DNA of 64,000 bases from an uncultured Sinobacteraceae bacterium (GTDB lineage Bacteria; Pseudomonadota; Gammaproteobacteria; Steroidobacterales; Steroidobacteraceae): assembly GCA_937902995.1 (NCBI GenBank), contig CALEKY010000078.1, positions 1 to 64,000 of the forward strand, in the 5' to 3' direction. This document shows positions 25,898-35,063 of this stretch, piece by piece. Made by a program: the position numbers and the translations under genes. Positions within the stretch are counted from its first letter, which is position 1. Each line of letters starts with the position of its first letter. The notes beneath the pieces were generated by a model. The model saw only the letters and a list, made by a program, of their open reading frames with translations, ran no database searches and was not told the origin of the DNA.

Positions 25898-27010
25898 ATG
25901 GATATCGACAACCGCTTGCCGGCCGCGGTCCGCGGAAAAATCGGCTGGATTCTGGGCGGCCTCGCGGTCGCGGTCATCGTGGCGATCATTCTCGTCCGCC
26001 GCAGCGGCGACGTTGCGCCGCCTGCCGGCTCGGCACTGACCGTCACGACGACGACACTGACGACGGTGGAAGTGGGCCGCAGCATCACGGCCAACGGATC
26101 CATTCATCCCTGGCAGGAAATCATCGTCGGTCCGGAAGTCGGCGGATACCGCGTCGCGGCCGTGAACGTCGACGTCGGCGATCGAGTCAAGCGCGGCCAG
26201 GAGCTCGTGCGTCTGCGCGACGATCTATTGAGCGCGGATCTCGCGTCGCGTCGCGCGAACCTGCAGCAGGCGGAAGCCACGCTGGAAAATGCCGCAGCCG
26301 CACTACGCCGCGCGCAAACGCTCAGCGAGTCGGGCGTAGTGTCGCAATCCGATTTGGATCGACTGCGCAGCGAAGAGCTCGCAGCGCGCGCCCGCGTCGA
26401 AGTCGCCAGGGCCGATCTCGAAGCGGCGGAGCTCAGGCTCAAGTACACGCGCGTGACTGCGCCCGACGACGGCGTGGTTTCCGCACGCAACGTCGCAGTG
26501 GGCCAAGTTGCGCAAGTCGGCACGGAAATGCTGCGCATCGTGCGTCAAGGCCGTCTCGAGTGGCGCGCCGAAATTCCCGAATCTCGGTTGCGCGACATCA
26601 AAGTCGGTCAGGAAGTGGTGCTGACGACGGCGGACGGCGCGACGATCGAAGGGAAAGTCCGCACCGTGGCTCCGACGGTCGATACCGCCACTCGCTTGGG
26701 CTTGGTCTACGTCGACATCCCGTCCGAGAACGCGCGAGCGGGCATGTTCGCGCGCGGTGAAATCTTCGTCGAGCGCGGCGAAGCGGCCATGCTGCCGATC
26801 GCAAGCATCGTGATTCAGGACGGCTACAGCTATGTGTTCGTCGTCGGCGAGGACAACATCGTCTCGCGCCGCCACGTGCAAACCGGCCTCGTCAAAGACA
26901 AGCTGATCGAGATCGTCTCCGGCGTCGAGCCCGGCGAGCGCGTCGTCGTAAAGGGCGCCGGATTCCTCAAGGACCAGGATCGCGTGAACGTCGTGCACGA
27001 AGGCGAGTAA
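25898..27010 (+). CDS. RND efflux periplasmic adaptor (membrane fusion protein)
   Basis: A 370-residue HlyD/AcrA-like adaptor. One N-terminal membrane helix (about 14-34) anchors it. Then come a biotinyl-lipoyl half (GPEVGGYRVAAVNVDVGDRVKRGQELVRL), a helical hairpin (about 105-180, ADLASRRANLQQAEATLENA... RARVEVARADLEAAELRLKYT), the second lipoyl half (RVTAPDDGVVSARNVAVGQVAQVG) and beta-barrel domains. It joins the RND permease to an outer-membrane channel. No TolC-type gene is in the window, so a channel encoded elsewhere is needed. Three bp separate it from the permease gene. Confidence 0.95.
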   Translation: MDIDNRLPAAVRGKIGWILGGLAVAVIVAIILVRRSGDVAPPAGSALTVTTTTLTTVEVGRSITANGSIHPWQEIIVGPEVGGYRVAAVNVDVGDRVKRGQELVRLRDDLLSADLASRRANLQQAEATLENAAAALRRAQTLSESGVVSQSDLDRLRSEELAARARVEVARADLEAAELRLKYTRVTAPDDGVVSARNVAVGQVAQVGTEMLRIVRQGRLEWRAEIPESRLRDIKVGQEVVLTTADGATIEGKVRTVAPTVDTATRLGLVYVDIPSENARAGMFARGEIFVERGEAAMLPIASIVIQDGYSYVFVVGEDNIVSRRHVQTGLVKDKLIEIVSGVEPGERVVVKGAGFLKDQDRVNVVHEGE

Positions 27011-27013
27011 CGC

Positions 27014-30000
27014 ATGAACTTCGTCACTTGGTCGATCCGCAATCCCGTTCCCGTCATCGTGCTGTTCGTCGCCTTGACGGTGGCGGGCCTGCTGAGCTTT
27101 CCGAAGCTCGGCGTGCAGGACCAGCCGGACGTGGAATTGCCGGCGGTCATCGTCACCGTGCCTTACCCCGGCGTGCCGCCTTCGCAGCTCGAATCGGAAG
27201 TGACGCGCAAGATCGAGGATGCGGTGTCCTCCGTCGTCGGCATCGAGCACATCCGTTCGACCGTGAACGAAGGCGTCTCCACGACCTTCATCGAATTTCA
27301 ATTCGAACGCAACATCATGGAAGCAGTCGACGACGTGCGCGATGCGGTGACTCGCATCCGCTCCGATCTGCCGGCCGACGCTCGAGAGCCGATCATCTCG
27401 CGCGTCACCACGGCCGGCCGACCCGTCGTCACGTTCAGCGTCGAATCGGCGAACATGAGCGACACCGAGCTGTCGTGGTTCGTCGATCTCACGGTCATGC
27501 GCGAGCTGACGTCCATCAAGGGCGTCGGTGCCGTGCGTCGCGTCGGCGGCGTCGACCGCGAGATTCGCGTCAATCTGGATCCCGATCGCATGGCGGCGCT
27601 CGGCGCGACCGCAAGCGACATCTCGCGTCAGCTGAGCCGTATTCAGGCCGAATTCCCGGGCGGCGAAGGACGCGTCGGCGGACTCGAGCAGAGCGTGCGC
27701 ACGACCGGCACGATCAGCTCCGCACAAGAGCTCGCGGCGCTACCGATCGTCCTGAGCGATGGACGCACCGTGCGCCTCGACACCATTGCCGATGTCCGCG
27801 ACCAAGCCGCCGAGCAGCGTCAGCTCGCCCTGCTCGACGGCCACCCGGTGATCGGATTCGAAGTCGTGCGCGCATGGGGTGCGAGCGCGCTCGATGTTGC
27901 GGAAGAGGCGCGTGCTGCTGTCGAACGGCTCGGCAAGCAGTATCCGAACGTTCGCTTCCAAGAGGTCAGCTCGACCGTCGACTACATTCGCGATTCGTAC
28001 CTCGCCTCGATGGAGATGTTGTTCGAGGGCGCCTTCCTCGCCGTCGTCGTCGTGTGGGCGTTCTTGCGCGATTGGCGCGCGACCGTGATTTCCGCATCGG
28101 CGCTGCCGCTCGCCATCATCCCCACGTTCTGGGCGATGTACTTGCTCGGCTATACGTTGAACATTCTGACGCTGCTGGCGCTTTCGCTGGTCGTCGGCAT
28201 GCTCGTCGACGATGCGATCGTCGAGGTCGAGAACATCGTGCGGCACTTGCGGCAAGGCAAGAAACCGTACGAAGCAGCCATGGACGCAGCGATCGAGATC
28301 GGACTTGCCGTCGTCGCCACGACGCTCACGCTGTGCGCCGTGTTCGTTCCCGTGGCGTTCATGGGCGGCATTCCGGGCGAGTTCTTCCGGCCGTTCGCCT
28401 TCACCGCCGCCGTCGCAGTGCTGTTCTCGTTGCTCGTCGCTCGCATGCTGACGCCCATGATGGCGGCGTACATGTTGAAGCCGCACGATGAAGTGGAGAC
28501 GCCGGGCTGGCTGAAACGCAAGTACCTCGAAGTCGTCGAATGGTGTCTGCATCGCCGCCGCAAGACGCTCGCTATTGCCACCGCGTTGCTCGTCGGTTGT
28601 TTCGCGCTGATTCCGTTCATTCCCACGGGTTTTGCACCTGCGGGCGATATCGGATTCGCCGTGTTGTCCGTCGAGCTGCCGCCGGGAGCGACGCTGGAGG
28701 AGACGCGCTCCGTCGCCGAAACGATTCGCACGCGCATCAGCAAGATGCCTGAAGTCGAGAGTGTCTACAGCATCATCGGCTCGGCGAGCGGAGGAGGCGG
28801 ACCGGGCGGCGGCGATTCGGTTGCGAATGTTCGCCAAGCAAGCCTGACGATTCGCTTGGTGCCCGCCGACGAGCGCGACATCACGCAACAGGAATTCCAG
28901 ATGCTTGCGGCTCGGCAACTGAACGACATTCCGGGCGTGCGCCTGTCGTTCGGCGCGCAAACGGGCAGCAAGCTGCAGATCACGCTGGCCGGCGACGATT
29001 CAGAGTTGCTCAATCTTGCCGCTTCGGCCGTGGAACGCGATTTGCGCACCTTGCCCGGTCTCGGCAACGTGACGTCGAGCGCGAGCTTGATGAAACCCGA
29101 GATCGTGATCCGGCCGCTGCCCGATCGCGCTGCCGAGCTCGGTGTCACGACCGACACGTTGAGCGCAGTGACCCGAATCGCAACGTCGGGCGATGTCGAG
29201 ACGAGTCTTGCGAAGCTCAACTTGCCGAGCCGTCAGATTCCGATCCGGGTGCAGCTGCCGGAAGACGCGCGCGGAGACCTCGAGCGCATTCGTTTGATGC
29301 CCGTGCCCAGCCGAAACGGCCCGGTGCCGCTCATGAGCGTGGCCGACGTTTCGCTCGGCGCCGGACCGGCCCGTATCACGCGCTACGATCGAGCCCGCAA
29401 CGTCACGATCGAAGCGGATCTCAACGGCCTGCCGCTCGGCGACATGCTGCAAAAGGCGCGGCAGCTGCCTTCCCTGAAGAATCTTCCTGCAGGCGTGCGT
29501 CAAGTCGCTTCGGGCGAAGCGGAATTCATGATCGAGCTGTTCCAGGGTTTCGCACAGGCGATGATCGTCGGCATTCTGTGCGTGTACTTGCTGCTGGTGC
29601 TGTTGTTCCGCGAGTTCCTGCAGCCGCTGACCATTCTCTCGGCACTACCGCCCTCTGCCGGCGGCGCGCTGTTGGCCCTGTTCCTGACGAATTATCAGAT
29701 GTCGGTGCCGTCGCTGATCGGCATGTTGATGCTGATGGGCATCGTGACCAAGAACTCGATTCTGCTCGTCGAATATGCCGTGCGCGCGATGCACGAAGGC
29801 AAGCCGCGGTTCGAAGCGATGATGGACGCCTGCGCCAAGCGCGCGCGGCCGATCGTCATGACGACGATCGCGATGGGTGCGGGCATGCTGCCCGTCGCCA
29901 TGGGATGGTCCGGAGATCCGAGCTTCCGCGCACCGATGGGTGTGGCCGTGATCGGCGGCCTGCTCGCCTCGACTGCGCTCAGCTTGTTCGTCGTACCGGT

Positions 30001-30097
30001 CCTGTTCACGCTGACGGACGACTTGCAGCGCAAGCTGCGAAAAACGTTTGGCCGCGCAGAACAGAAAACTGCCGACGCTGCGATTGAGGGAGCTTGA
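27014..30097 (+). CDS. RND multidrug efflux permease (HAE1/AcrB-like)
   Basis: A 1027-residue permease of standard size. Features: the N-terminal helix then GVQDQPDVELPAVIVTVPYPGVPPSQLESEVTRKIEDAVSSVVGIEHI; TM4 region LSLVVGMLVDDAIVEVENIVRHL with two adjacent Asp (proton relay); FMGGIPGEFFRPFAFTAAVAVLFSLLVARMLTPMMAAYML; a second periplasmic loop; and IGMLMLMGIVTKNSILLVEYAV with the TM10 Lys. A Gly-rich insertion (SASGGGGPGGGDS, around 595-607) sits in the second porter domain. It exports drugs or other amphipathic compounds with protons; the MarR operator upstream suggests induction by a small ligand. Confidence 0.96.
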   Translation: MNFVTWSIRNPVPVIVLFVALTVAGLLSFPKLGVQDQPDVELPAVIVTVPYPGVPPSQLESEVTRKIEDAVSSVVGIEHIRSTVNEGVSTTFIEFQFERNIMEAVDDVRDAVTRIRSDLPADAREPIISRVTTAGRPVVTFSVESANMSDTELSWFVDLTVMRELTSIKGVGAVRRVGGVDREIRVNLDPDRMAALGATASDISRQLSRIQAEFPGGEGRVGGLEQSVRTTGTISSAQELAALPIVLSDGRTVRLDTIADVRDQAAEQRQLALLDGHPVIGFEVVRAWGASALDVAEEARAAVERLGKQYPNVRFQEVSSTVDYIRDSYLASMEMLFEGAFLAVVVVWAFLRDWRATVISASALPLAIIPTFWAMYLLGYTLNILTLLALSLVVGMLVDDAIVEVENIVRHLRQGKKPYEAAMDAAIEIGLAVVATTLTLCAVFVPVAFMGGIPGEFFRPFAFTAAVAVLFSLLVARMLTPMMAAYMLKPHDEVETPGWLKRKYLEVVEWCLHRRRKTLAIATALLVGCFALIPFIPTGFAPAGDIGFAVLSVELPPGATLEETRSVAETIRTRISKMPEVESVYSIIGSASGGGGPGGGDSVANVRQASLTIRLVPADERDITQQEFQMLAARQLNDIPGVRLSFGAQTGSKLQITLAGDDSELLNLAASAVERDLRTLPGLGNVTSSASLMKPEIVIRPLPDRAAELGVTTDTLSAVTRIATSGDVETSLAKLNLPSRQIPIRVQLPEDARGDLERIRLMPVPSRNGPVPLMSVADVSLGAGPARITRYDRARNVTIEADLNGLPLGDMLQKARQLPSLKNLPAGVRQVASGEAEFMIELFQGFAQAMIVGILCVYLLLVLLFREFLQPLTILSALPPSAGGALLALFLTNYQMSVPSLIGMLMLMGIVTKNSILLVEYAVRAMHEGKPRFEAMMDACAKRARPIVMTTIAMGAGMLPVAMGWSGDPSFRAPMGVAVIGGLLASTALSLFVVPVLFTLTDDLQRKLRKTFGRAEQKTADAAIEGA

Positions 30098-30246
30098 GCC
30101 TAAGAGACGCTGGGCTTGGTGCGTGGGACTGAGAAGGGAATCAAGACCTGAAAAATCAGAACCGCGAACCAGGCGTTCAGAAGGGCGCGCTCGTGACAAC
30201 GGGAACAGCGGAACCTTCGGCCCCGAGCCCCAAGCCCCACGCCCTC

Positions 30247-31431
30247 CTAGACCGCGCGCAGCGCATCCACTACCGGCAGCCGCGCTGCGCGAATTGCCGG
30301 GAACAGCCCGCCGATCAAGCCGATCGCACACGCCACCACGATGCCGATGATGACGAGCTCAGCGTTGACCGTCAGCTCGAAAATCAAGTGACCGAACACG
30401 CTGGCCGATGTGCTTGCCGTGCGGCCATGGAAGAACAGCCAGGCAGCAAGAGCACCGATACCGCCCCCGATCGCCGCAAGTAGCAGCGCTTCGACCAGCA
30501 CTGAGATGACCATCGCCGCGGCGCCGAAGCCGAGCGCACGCAGTGTGGCGATTTCGCGCACGCGGGCGCTGACCGCCGAGTACATCGTGTTCAAAGCGCT
30601 GAACACGGCGCCGATCGCCATGATGCCGCCGACGACGTAGGCGACTGTCGAAATGATCTGCCCGATTGCCTTCGATTGCTGCGCGTAGTACTCGCTCTCG
30701 CGCCAGACATCCACGCTGAGCGCCGGATTCGACGTCAGCGAATCCTTGAATGCCGAGAAAGCTCGCGGCGACTCGAGCTTGACCGTCACGCTTTGATAGC
30801 GCGCGCCGCGATTCTCGGCGGAGACCAATGCCTCGATGTCGGCCATCAGCTCGGAATCGTGCGCATCTCCGGTCGAATAAATGCCGACGACTTTCCAATT
30901 CGCGCCGCGCGTGCGAATGGTGTCGCCCACATCGAGCCCGCGAAACTGGCGGTGCGCCGACTGCCCGACGATCACTTCCGTGAGCGCAGGCTCGAACATC
31001 CGGCCTTCGACGATCTTGAGCTCCGGACGCAGTGTGGTCACTTGCGGGCCGACGCCGCGAACGGCGATGTTCGCTTCCGATCCGTCTTCGCGCTTGTAGA
31101 CGGTCAGCACGCGAAATGCCTCAGCGGACATGATGGGCTTGCCGTCAGCCGTTCTGCGGACGCCCGCAGCATCGCCGATGGTCCGCACCGCATCCAAGGT
31201 GAGCGTGCTGGCCGCTTCGGCCGCGGAACCGTTGCGCAGCACGATGGCCCGATCGTCGCGCCCGGCACTGGTCAACGTTTTCAACATACCGGTCGACATC
31301 GCGAGCACGGAGATCAGTACGCCCACGACACCGGCGATACCGATGACGATCACCAGCGACGTGCCGACGCGCTGCGGCAGGCTGCGCAGGTTCATCGCAG
31401 TGACAGCAGCAATCTGGCTGAATGTGTTCAT
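30247..31431 (-). CDS. ABC transporter permease, MacB/FtsX type (second permease)
   Basis: A 394-residue permease: an N-terminal membrane helix (about 17-40), a large extracytoplasmic MacB_PCD domain (about 45-245), and three C-terminal helices with the FtsX pattern VREIATLRALGFGAAAMVISVLVEALLLAAIGG and a final AIRAARLPVVDALRAV. The ATG at 31431 is chosen, 19 nt after the stop of the preceding gene; an upstream ATG at 31470 would overlap that gene. It is last in an operon with another permease and an ATPase. Substrate unknown. Confidence 0.92.
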   Translation of the reverse strand: MNTFSQIAAVTAMNLRSLPQRVGTSLVIVIGIAGVVGVLISVLAMSTGMLKTLTSAGRDDRAIVLRNGSAAEAASTLTLDAVRTIGDAAGVRRTADGKPIMSAEAFRVLTVYKREDGSEANIAVRGVGPQVTTLRPELKIVEGRMFEPALTEVIVGQSAHRQFRGLDVGDTIRTRGANWKVVGIYSTGDAHDSELMADIEALVSAENRGARYQSVTVKLESPRAFSAFKDSLTSNPALSVDVWRESEYYAQQSKAIGQIISTVAYVVGGIMAIGAVFSALNTMYSAVSARVREIATLRALGFGAAAMVISVLVEALLLAAIGGGIGALAAWLFFHGRTASTSASVFGHLIFELTVNAELVIIGIVVACAIGLIGGLFPAIRAARLPVVDALRAV

Positions 31432-31450
31432 CTGCAAAGTTTTGGTTCGT

Positions 31451-32596
31451 TCAGCGGCTGGCAAGCGCATCCACGATGTTCAAACGCTGCGCCCGAATCG
31501 CCGGCGGCAGACCGCTCACGAGCGCAAGCCCGACTGCAAGCGCCACGCCCATGATCACGACGATCGGCGGCATCGGCAGATTGCCCAGAATGACCTTCAA
31601 TCCCGGAAATGCCGCAGCGGCGATTGCGAGCCCGACGAGCGCCGCAATGATGCACAGAACGCACGCTTCGACCAGCACGAGCACGAGAACTTTGTTATCC
31701 GAGAAACCGAGCGTCTTGAGCACGGCAAGCTCGGGAATGCGCTCGCGTATGGATTGCATCATCGTATTGGCGGTGAGGAACAACAGCGTGAAGAAGACCG
31801 CGCCGACGATCGCGTTGACGATGAAATTGATGTCGGCGATCTGTTTGATCTGAGTCTGCTGCAGCTGCGATTCCGTCTGCGTGCGCGTCTCGTTCATCGA
31901 GTTCTCGAACTGGGTGTCGATCGCCTTGGCGATGCTGACGGCATTGCGCGGATCGTCGATGCGGACGATGTAGTAGTGCACGACGCCCTGGCCGAATGCC
32001 TTCGCTTCGTCGTAATAGTCGAAATTGATATAGAACGACGGAAAGCCGCCGCCGAATTCGGAAGCATCGAACGTGCCGACGAGATCGAAGTACCAGGTAT
32101 TGCTGCCCTCCTTGTTCGTCCAGATCGACGTTCCGAGCGGAATGCGATCGCCGATCTTCCACCCATATTGATCGGCGAGCTGCTCGCTGACGAGCACGCC
32201 CGTACGCGTGCGTTCCATCGCATCCAGGTATTCGGGCTTGATCTTGATCTCTCTGTAGATGGCGAACAGCTCACGCGCATCCGTGGCGAACGCTGGTATC
32301 GCATTCTTCGCCTCTTTGTAATAGCCGCCGAAAAACGTCCAATGAGAGACGTGCAGCACACCGGGCACCGACTTGATCCGGTCGCGATAAGCGATCGGGA
32401 TACCGTCGACCATGTTGGACTTCGCCGACGTGTACAGCCGGTCCACGTTGAGGTTGTTCACGACCTCGTTGATGCCTTGATTGACACCCTGGAGCACGCC
32501 GAACAAGAAGAAGGCGACCACGATGGACAGCATCGTGAGGATGGTACGGGCCTTCTTGCGCCACAGGCCCGCCCACACGAGGCGGAAATATTTCAT
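31451..32596 (-). CDS. ABC transporter permease, MacB/FtsX type (first permease)
   Basis: A 381-residue permease with the same layout: N-terminal KKARTILTMLSIVVAFFLFGVLQGV, a periplasmic domain (about 45-250, Tyr/Phe-rich in the middle), then FtsX helices with SIRERIPELAVLKTLGFSDNKVLVLVLVEACVL and a final PPAIRAQRLNIVDALASR. It pairs with the other permease, so the exporter would be a heterodimer. Its ATG overlaps the ATPase stop by 4 nt. Confidence 0.93.
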   Translation of the reverse strand: MKYFRLVWAGLWRKKARTILTMLSIVVAFFLFGVLQGVNQGINEVVNNLNVDRLYTSAKSNMVDGIPIAYRDRIKSVPGVLHVSHWTFFGGYYKEAKNAIPAFATDARELFAIYREIKIKPEYLDAMERTRTGVLVSEQLADQYGWKIGDRIPLGTSIWTNKEGSNTWYFDLVGTFDASEFGGGFPSFYINFDYYDEAKAFGQGVVHYYIVRIDDPRNAVSIAKAIDTQFENSMNETRTQTESQLQQTQIKQIADINFIVNAIVGAVFFTLLFLTANTMMQSIRERIPELAVLKTLGFSDNKVLVLVLVEACVLCIIAALVGLAIAAAAFPGLKVILGNLPMPPIVVIMGVALAVGLALVSGLPPAIRAQRLNIVDALASR

Positions 32597-33282
32597 GCGT
32601 GCGCCACCGCGTCGATGAGTTGACCTTTGTCGAGATGCAACTCGCGCGAAGCGAAGCTCGCTGCCCGGGGATCGTGCGTGACCATCACGATCGTCTTGCC
32701 TTGCGTGCGATTGAGCGCTTGCAAGAGCGCCATGATCTCCTCGGCGTTCTGCCGGTCGAGATCGCCGGTCGGCTCGTCGCAGACGAGCAGCGTCGGATCG
32801 GCGACGATCGCGCGCGCGATCGCCACACGCTGTTGCTGACCGCCCGAGAGCTCGTTCGGTTTGTGCTTGGCGCGGTCGGCCAGGCCGACGAGCTCGAGGG
32901 CGATCTTGACCCGCTGTTTGCGCTCGGCTCGCGACAGCTTCGTGAGCAGCAGAGGCACTTCGACATTGGCCTCGGCGGTCAGCACGGGCAGCAGGTTGTA
33001 GAACTGGAAAATGAATCCGATGTGCCGGGCACGCCAGGCGGCGAGCGCACCGCGCGACAGGCTATCGATGCGCTTGCCGGCGACCCTGACCTCGCCCGTG
33101 GTCGGCTGATCCAGGCCCGCGATCAGATTGAGCAACGTCGTCTTGCCGGAACCCGACGGCCCCATCAGCGCAAGAAACTCTCCCGCCTCGATGTCGAGAT
33201 CCACGCCATGCAGCACCTCGACCTTCTGTTTGCCTCGAACGTAGCTCTTCTTGACGTTGCGCAGGGAAACGATGGGGCTCAT
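32593..33282 (-). CDS. ABC transporter ATP-binding protein (MacB/LolD type)
   Basis: A 229-residue ATPase. Walker A GPSGSGKTT, Q-loop FIFQFYNLLPVLTAEANVEVPLLL, signature LSGGQQQRVAIARAIV, Walker B LLVCDEPTGDLD and switch His in VTHDPRAA. It has the LolD/MacB subfamily spacing. The ATG at 33282 has AGAGAG 7 nt upstream; an in-frame GTG at 33288 is less well placed. First gene of a three-gene exporter operon. No adaptor protein gene adjoins it, although an RND adaptor lies on the opposite strand about 6 kb away. Confidence 0.95.
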   Translation of the reverse strand: MSPIVSLRNVKKSYVRGKQKVEVLHGVDLDIEAGEFLALMGPSGSGKTTLLNLIAGLDQPTTGEVRVAGKRIDSLSRGALAAWRARHIGFIFQFYNLLPVLTAEANVEVPLLLTKLSRAERKQRVKIALELVGLADRAKHKPNELSGGQQQRVAIARAIVADPTLLVCDEPTGDLDRQNAEEIMALLQALNRTQGKTIVMVTHDPRAASFASRELHLDKGQLIDAVAHA

Positions 33283-33452
33283 CGGCACGCTCTCTGAAAA
33301 CTTGTTGGAAGGATTATTGCGGGCAGTCTACGAGCACGCGCTGCGACTTGGAATGCTTCGACCGGCGAATGGCGGTTTTGGACCGGCCGAAAGGCGTTGT
33401 CAGACCGATACGCAGCAATCGGGTCCGACTTGCAGCTCACGATGGCAACCGT

Positions 33453-34418
33453 CTACATCCTCGTTGCCTCCACAACCTGTTGAGCGAGCGTGTGCAGCTT
33501 GCGGCGTAGTTGACGGGGCTTGAGGATCTCGGCCTCGGCGCCGAGGCCGAACAAAACCCGCAATGCCAGATCCTCGCGTTCGAGATCGATCGTGACCGTG
33601 GCACGCCGAAATTTTTCGCCGAGCGGCTCGAGGTGTTTGCGGAACCAATTGCCGTAGTTGTCGAGCAAGTGTTTGCGTCCGCGCGGAGTGAGCGAAATCT
33701 CCACCGGATACACGGTCGGCGGATTCTTCTCGAACTGCTCGCACCATGCGTGCCAGAACTTGTGCAGATCGAAATTCGGATCGCGGGTGAAGGTTTCGTT
33801 GGTCTCCTGGAGCGATTGCACGCGCGATATGCGAAAGACGCGCATTTCGTTCTTCACGCGTCCGATGGCATACCAGGTGTCCACTTTCACGACCAGCGCA
33901 TACGGCTCCAGGTGATAGTCGCGGACCTCGCCGTTGCTGCGCCGATAGCGGATATCGACGCATTGGTCCTTCCAGATACAGGCACGCATCGCATCGAGAT
34001 AGGGCGAGGACTCGAGCGAACGGAACCAGGGCTTGGTGTCGAATAGGAGCCGCCCGCGTGCGTGCTGGGCCCGCAATTGATGAATGGACGGCACCGCCGC
34101 CGCCAGCTTGTCCAGTGCCGTACGCGTTGGCGTCGCCAAGGAAGACGAGCCGATCGCGGCAGGGCTTGCGACCAATGCGAGTGCCTCGGCCTCGCCGGGA
34201 GACAGGCCGGTCAGATCGGAGCTGTACCCCTCGACGAGACGAATGCCGCCGCCGCGCCCCAGCTCGGTGTACACCGGCACGCCCATCGCCGACAGCGCAT
34301 CGATGTCGCGAAAGATCGTACGAACGGAGACGTTGAGACGCGACGCCAGCTCGCCCGCCGTCATCGTGCGGCCGCGGTGCAGCGCCATGAGGATGGAAAT
34401 GAGTCGTTCTGCGCGCAT
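33453..34418 (-). CDS. WYL-domain transcriptional regulator (YafY/DeoR-type HTH)
   Basis: A 321-residue regulator: an N-terminal helix-turn-helix (MRAERLISILMALHRGRTMTAGELASRLNVSVRTIFRDIDAL) and a WYL effector domain (about 135-215: CVDIRYRRSNGEVRDYHLEPYALVVKVDTWYAIGRVKNEMRVFRISRVQSLQ). A WCX domain follows (about 225-310). WYL proteins sense small ligands or nucleic acid. The open frame extends to 34544, but 34418 starts at the HTH. It is divergent from a VOC-family gene, with nested inverted repeats between them. Confidence 0.9.
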   Translation of the reverse strand: MRAERLISILMALHRGRTMTAGELASRLNVSVRTIFRDIDALSAMGVPVYTELGRGGGIRLVEGYSSDLTGLSPGEAEALALVASPAAIGSSSLATPTRTALDKLAAAVPSIHQLRAQHARGRLLFDTKPWFRSLESSPYLDAMRACIWKDQCVDIRYRRSNGEVRDYHLEPYALVVKVDTWYAIGRVKNEMRVFRISRVQSLQETNETFTRDPNFDLHKFWHAWCEQFEKNPPTVYPVEISLTPRGRKHLLDNYGNWFRKHLEPLGEKFRRATVTIDLEREDLALRVLFGLGAEAEILKPRQLRRKLHTLAQQVVEATRM

Positions 34419-34453
34419 GGCCCCGTCGCACTTCGTCAGCGTGTCCGCCTGAG

Positions 34454-34488
34454 ATATGCCGTCATAACCATGACAGCTCTTGGCATAT
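34454..34488. promoter_or_regulatory. Nested inverted repeats in the WYL-VOC divergent region
   Basis: The outer repeat is ATATGCC (34454-34460) / GGCATAT (34482-34488), a perfect 7-bp match 21 bp apart. The inner repeat is GTCAT-AACC-ATGAC (34461-34474). The site lies between the two divergent genes and is a candidate operator for the WYL regulator. Confidence 0.5.
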
Positions 34489-34533
34489 ATCACACCGATG
34501 ATCCAAGTTCGATTCGAAAACGGACAGGCAGTC

Positions 34534-34908
34534 ATGCGGATCAAGGCACTTGGACACGCAGGTATTGCAGTGCGCGATCTGGATGCAAGCCGCGCCTTTT
34601 ACGCGGGCATTCTCGGAATGCCCGTCGCGAGCGCGGAGTCGCGCCGAGTTGCATTGCGAGCGAGCGAATCGGAGCTGTTGTTGTTGAATCGCACGGACAA
34701 CGTGCCGCACGCTGCACCGCACGCGAACGGCGTCCATCACATCGCATTCCTCGTCGGCAACACACCCATGACTTTGGACGAAGCGGCGCGCCATCTCGAT
34801 GCGCACCGGATCCGGTACGAACGCGTCGTTCACGAGGAGCACGAATCGCTTTATTTTCGCGATCCCGACGGGCACTTGGTGGAGCTGTATTACTGGCCCT
34901 CGTGGTAA
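34534..34908 (+). CDS. VOC (glyoxalase/dioxygenase) superfamily protein
   Basis: A 124-residue single VOC domain pair: KALGHAGIAVRDLDASRAFYAGILGMPV, HANGVHHIAFLVGN, YFRDPDGHLVELYYWPSW. The metal ligands expected are His7 region (GHAGI), a mid-sequence His (HHIAF) and the C-terminal Glu (LVELYYW), as in methylmalonyl-CoA epimerase, glyoxalase and fosfomycin-resistance types. Start at 34534 is favoured; an upstream ATG at 34498 adds 12 residues. Likely controlled by the divergent WYL regulator. Substrate unknown. Confidence 0.87.
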   Translation: MRIKALGHAGIAVRDLDASRAFYAGILGMPVASAESRRVALRASESELLLLNRTDNVPHAAPHANGVHHIAFLVGNTPMTLDEAARHLDAHRIRYERVVHEEHESLYFRDPDGHLVELYYWPSW

Positions 34909-35063
34909 ACAGCTCCTCCATACGCCACCCGCGGCCGCTCACGACGGTTTGAGATAGGTCCGGCGGATGAGGCTGCGGCGAGCGTCAGGTCAGCTCGCAC
35001 CCAACGCAGTCGCGATGCGCACTGGGGTATGCTGTCGAGGTCGTTGGAACCGCCTCGAACCCC

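Noticed and set aside
30097..30246. Terminator between the convergent RND permease and ABC permease genes
   Set aside because: Only weak GC-rich repeats (CCCCGAGCCCCAAGCCCCAC) are present; I could not find a stem followed by a T-run on either strand.
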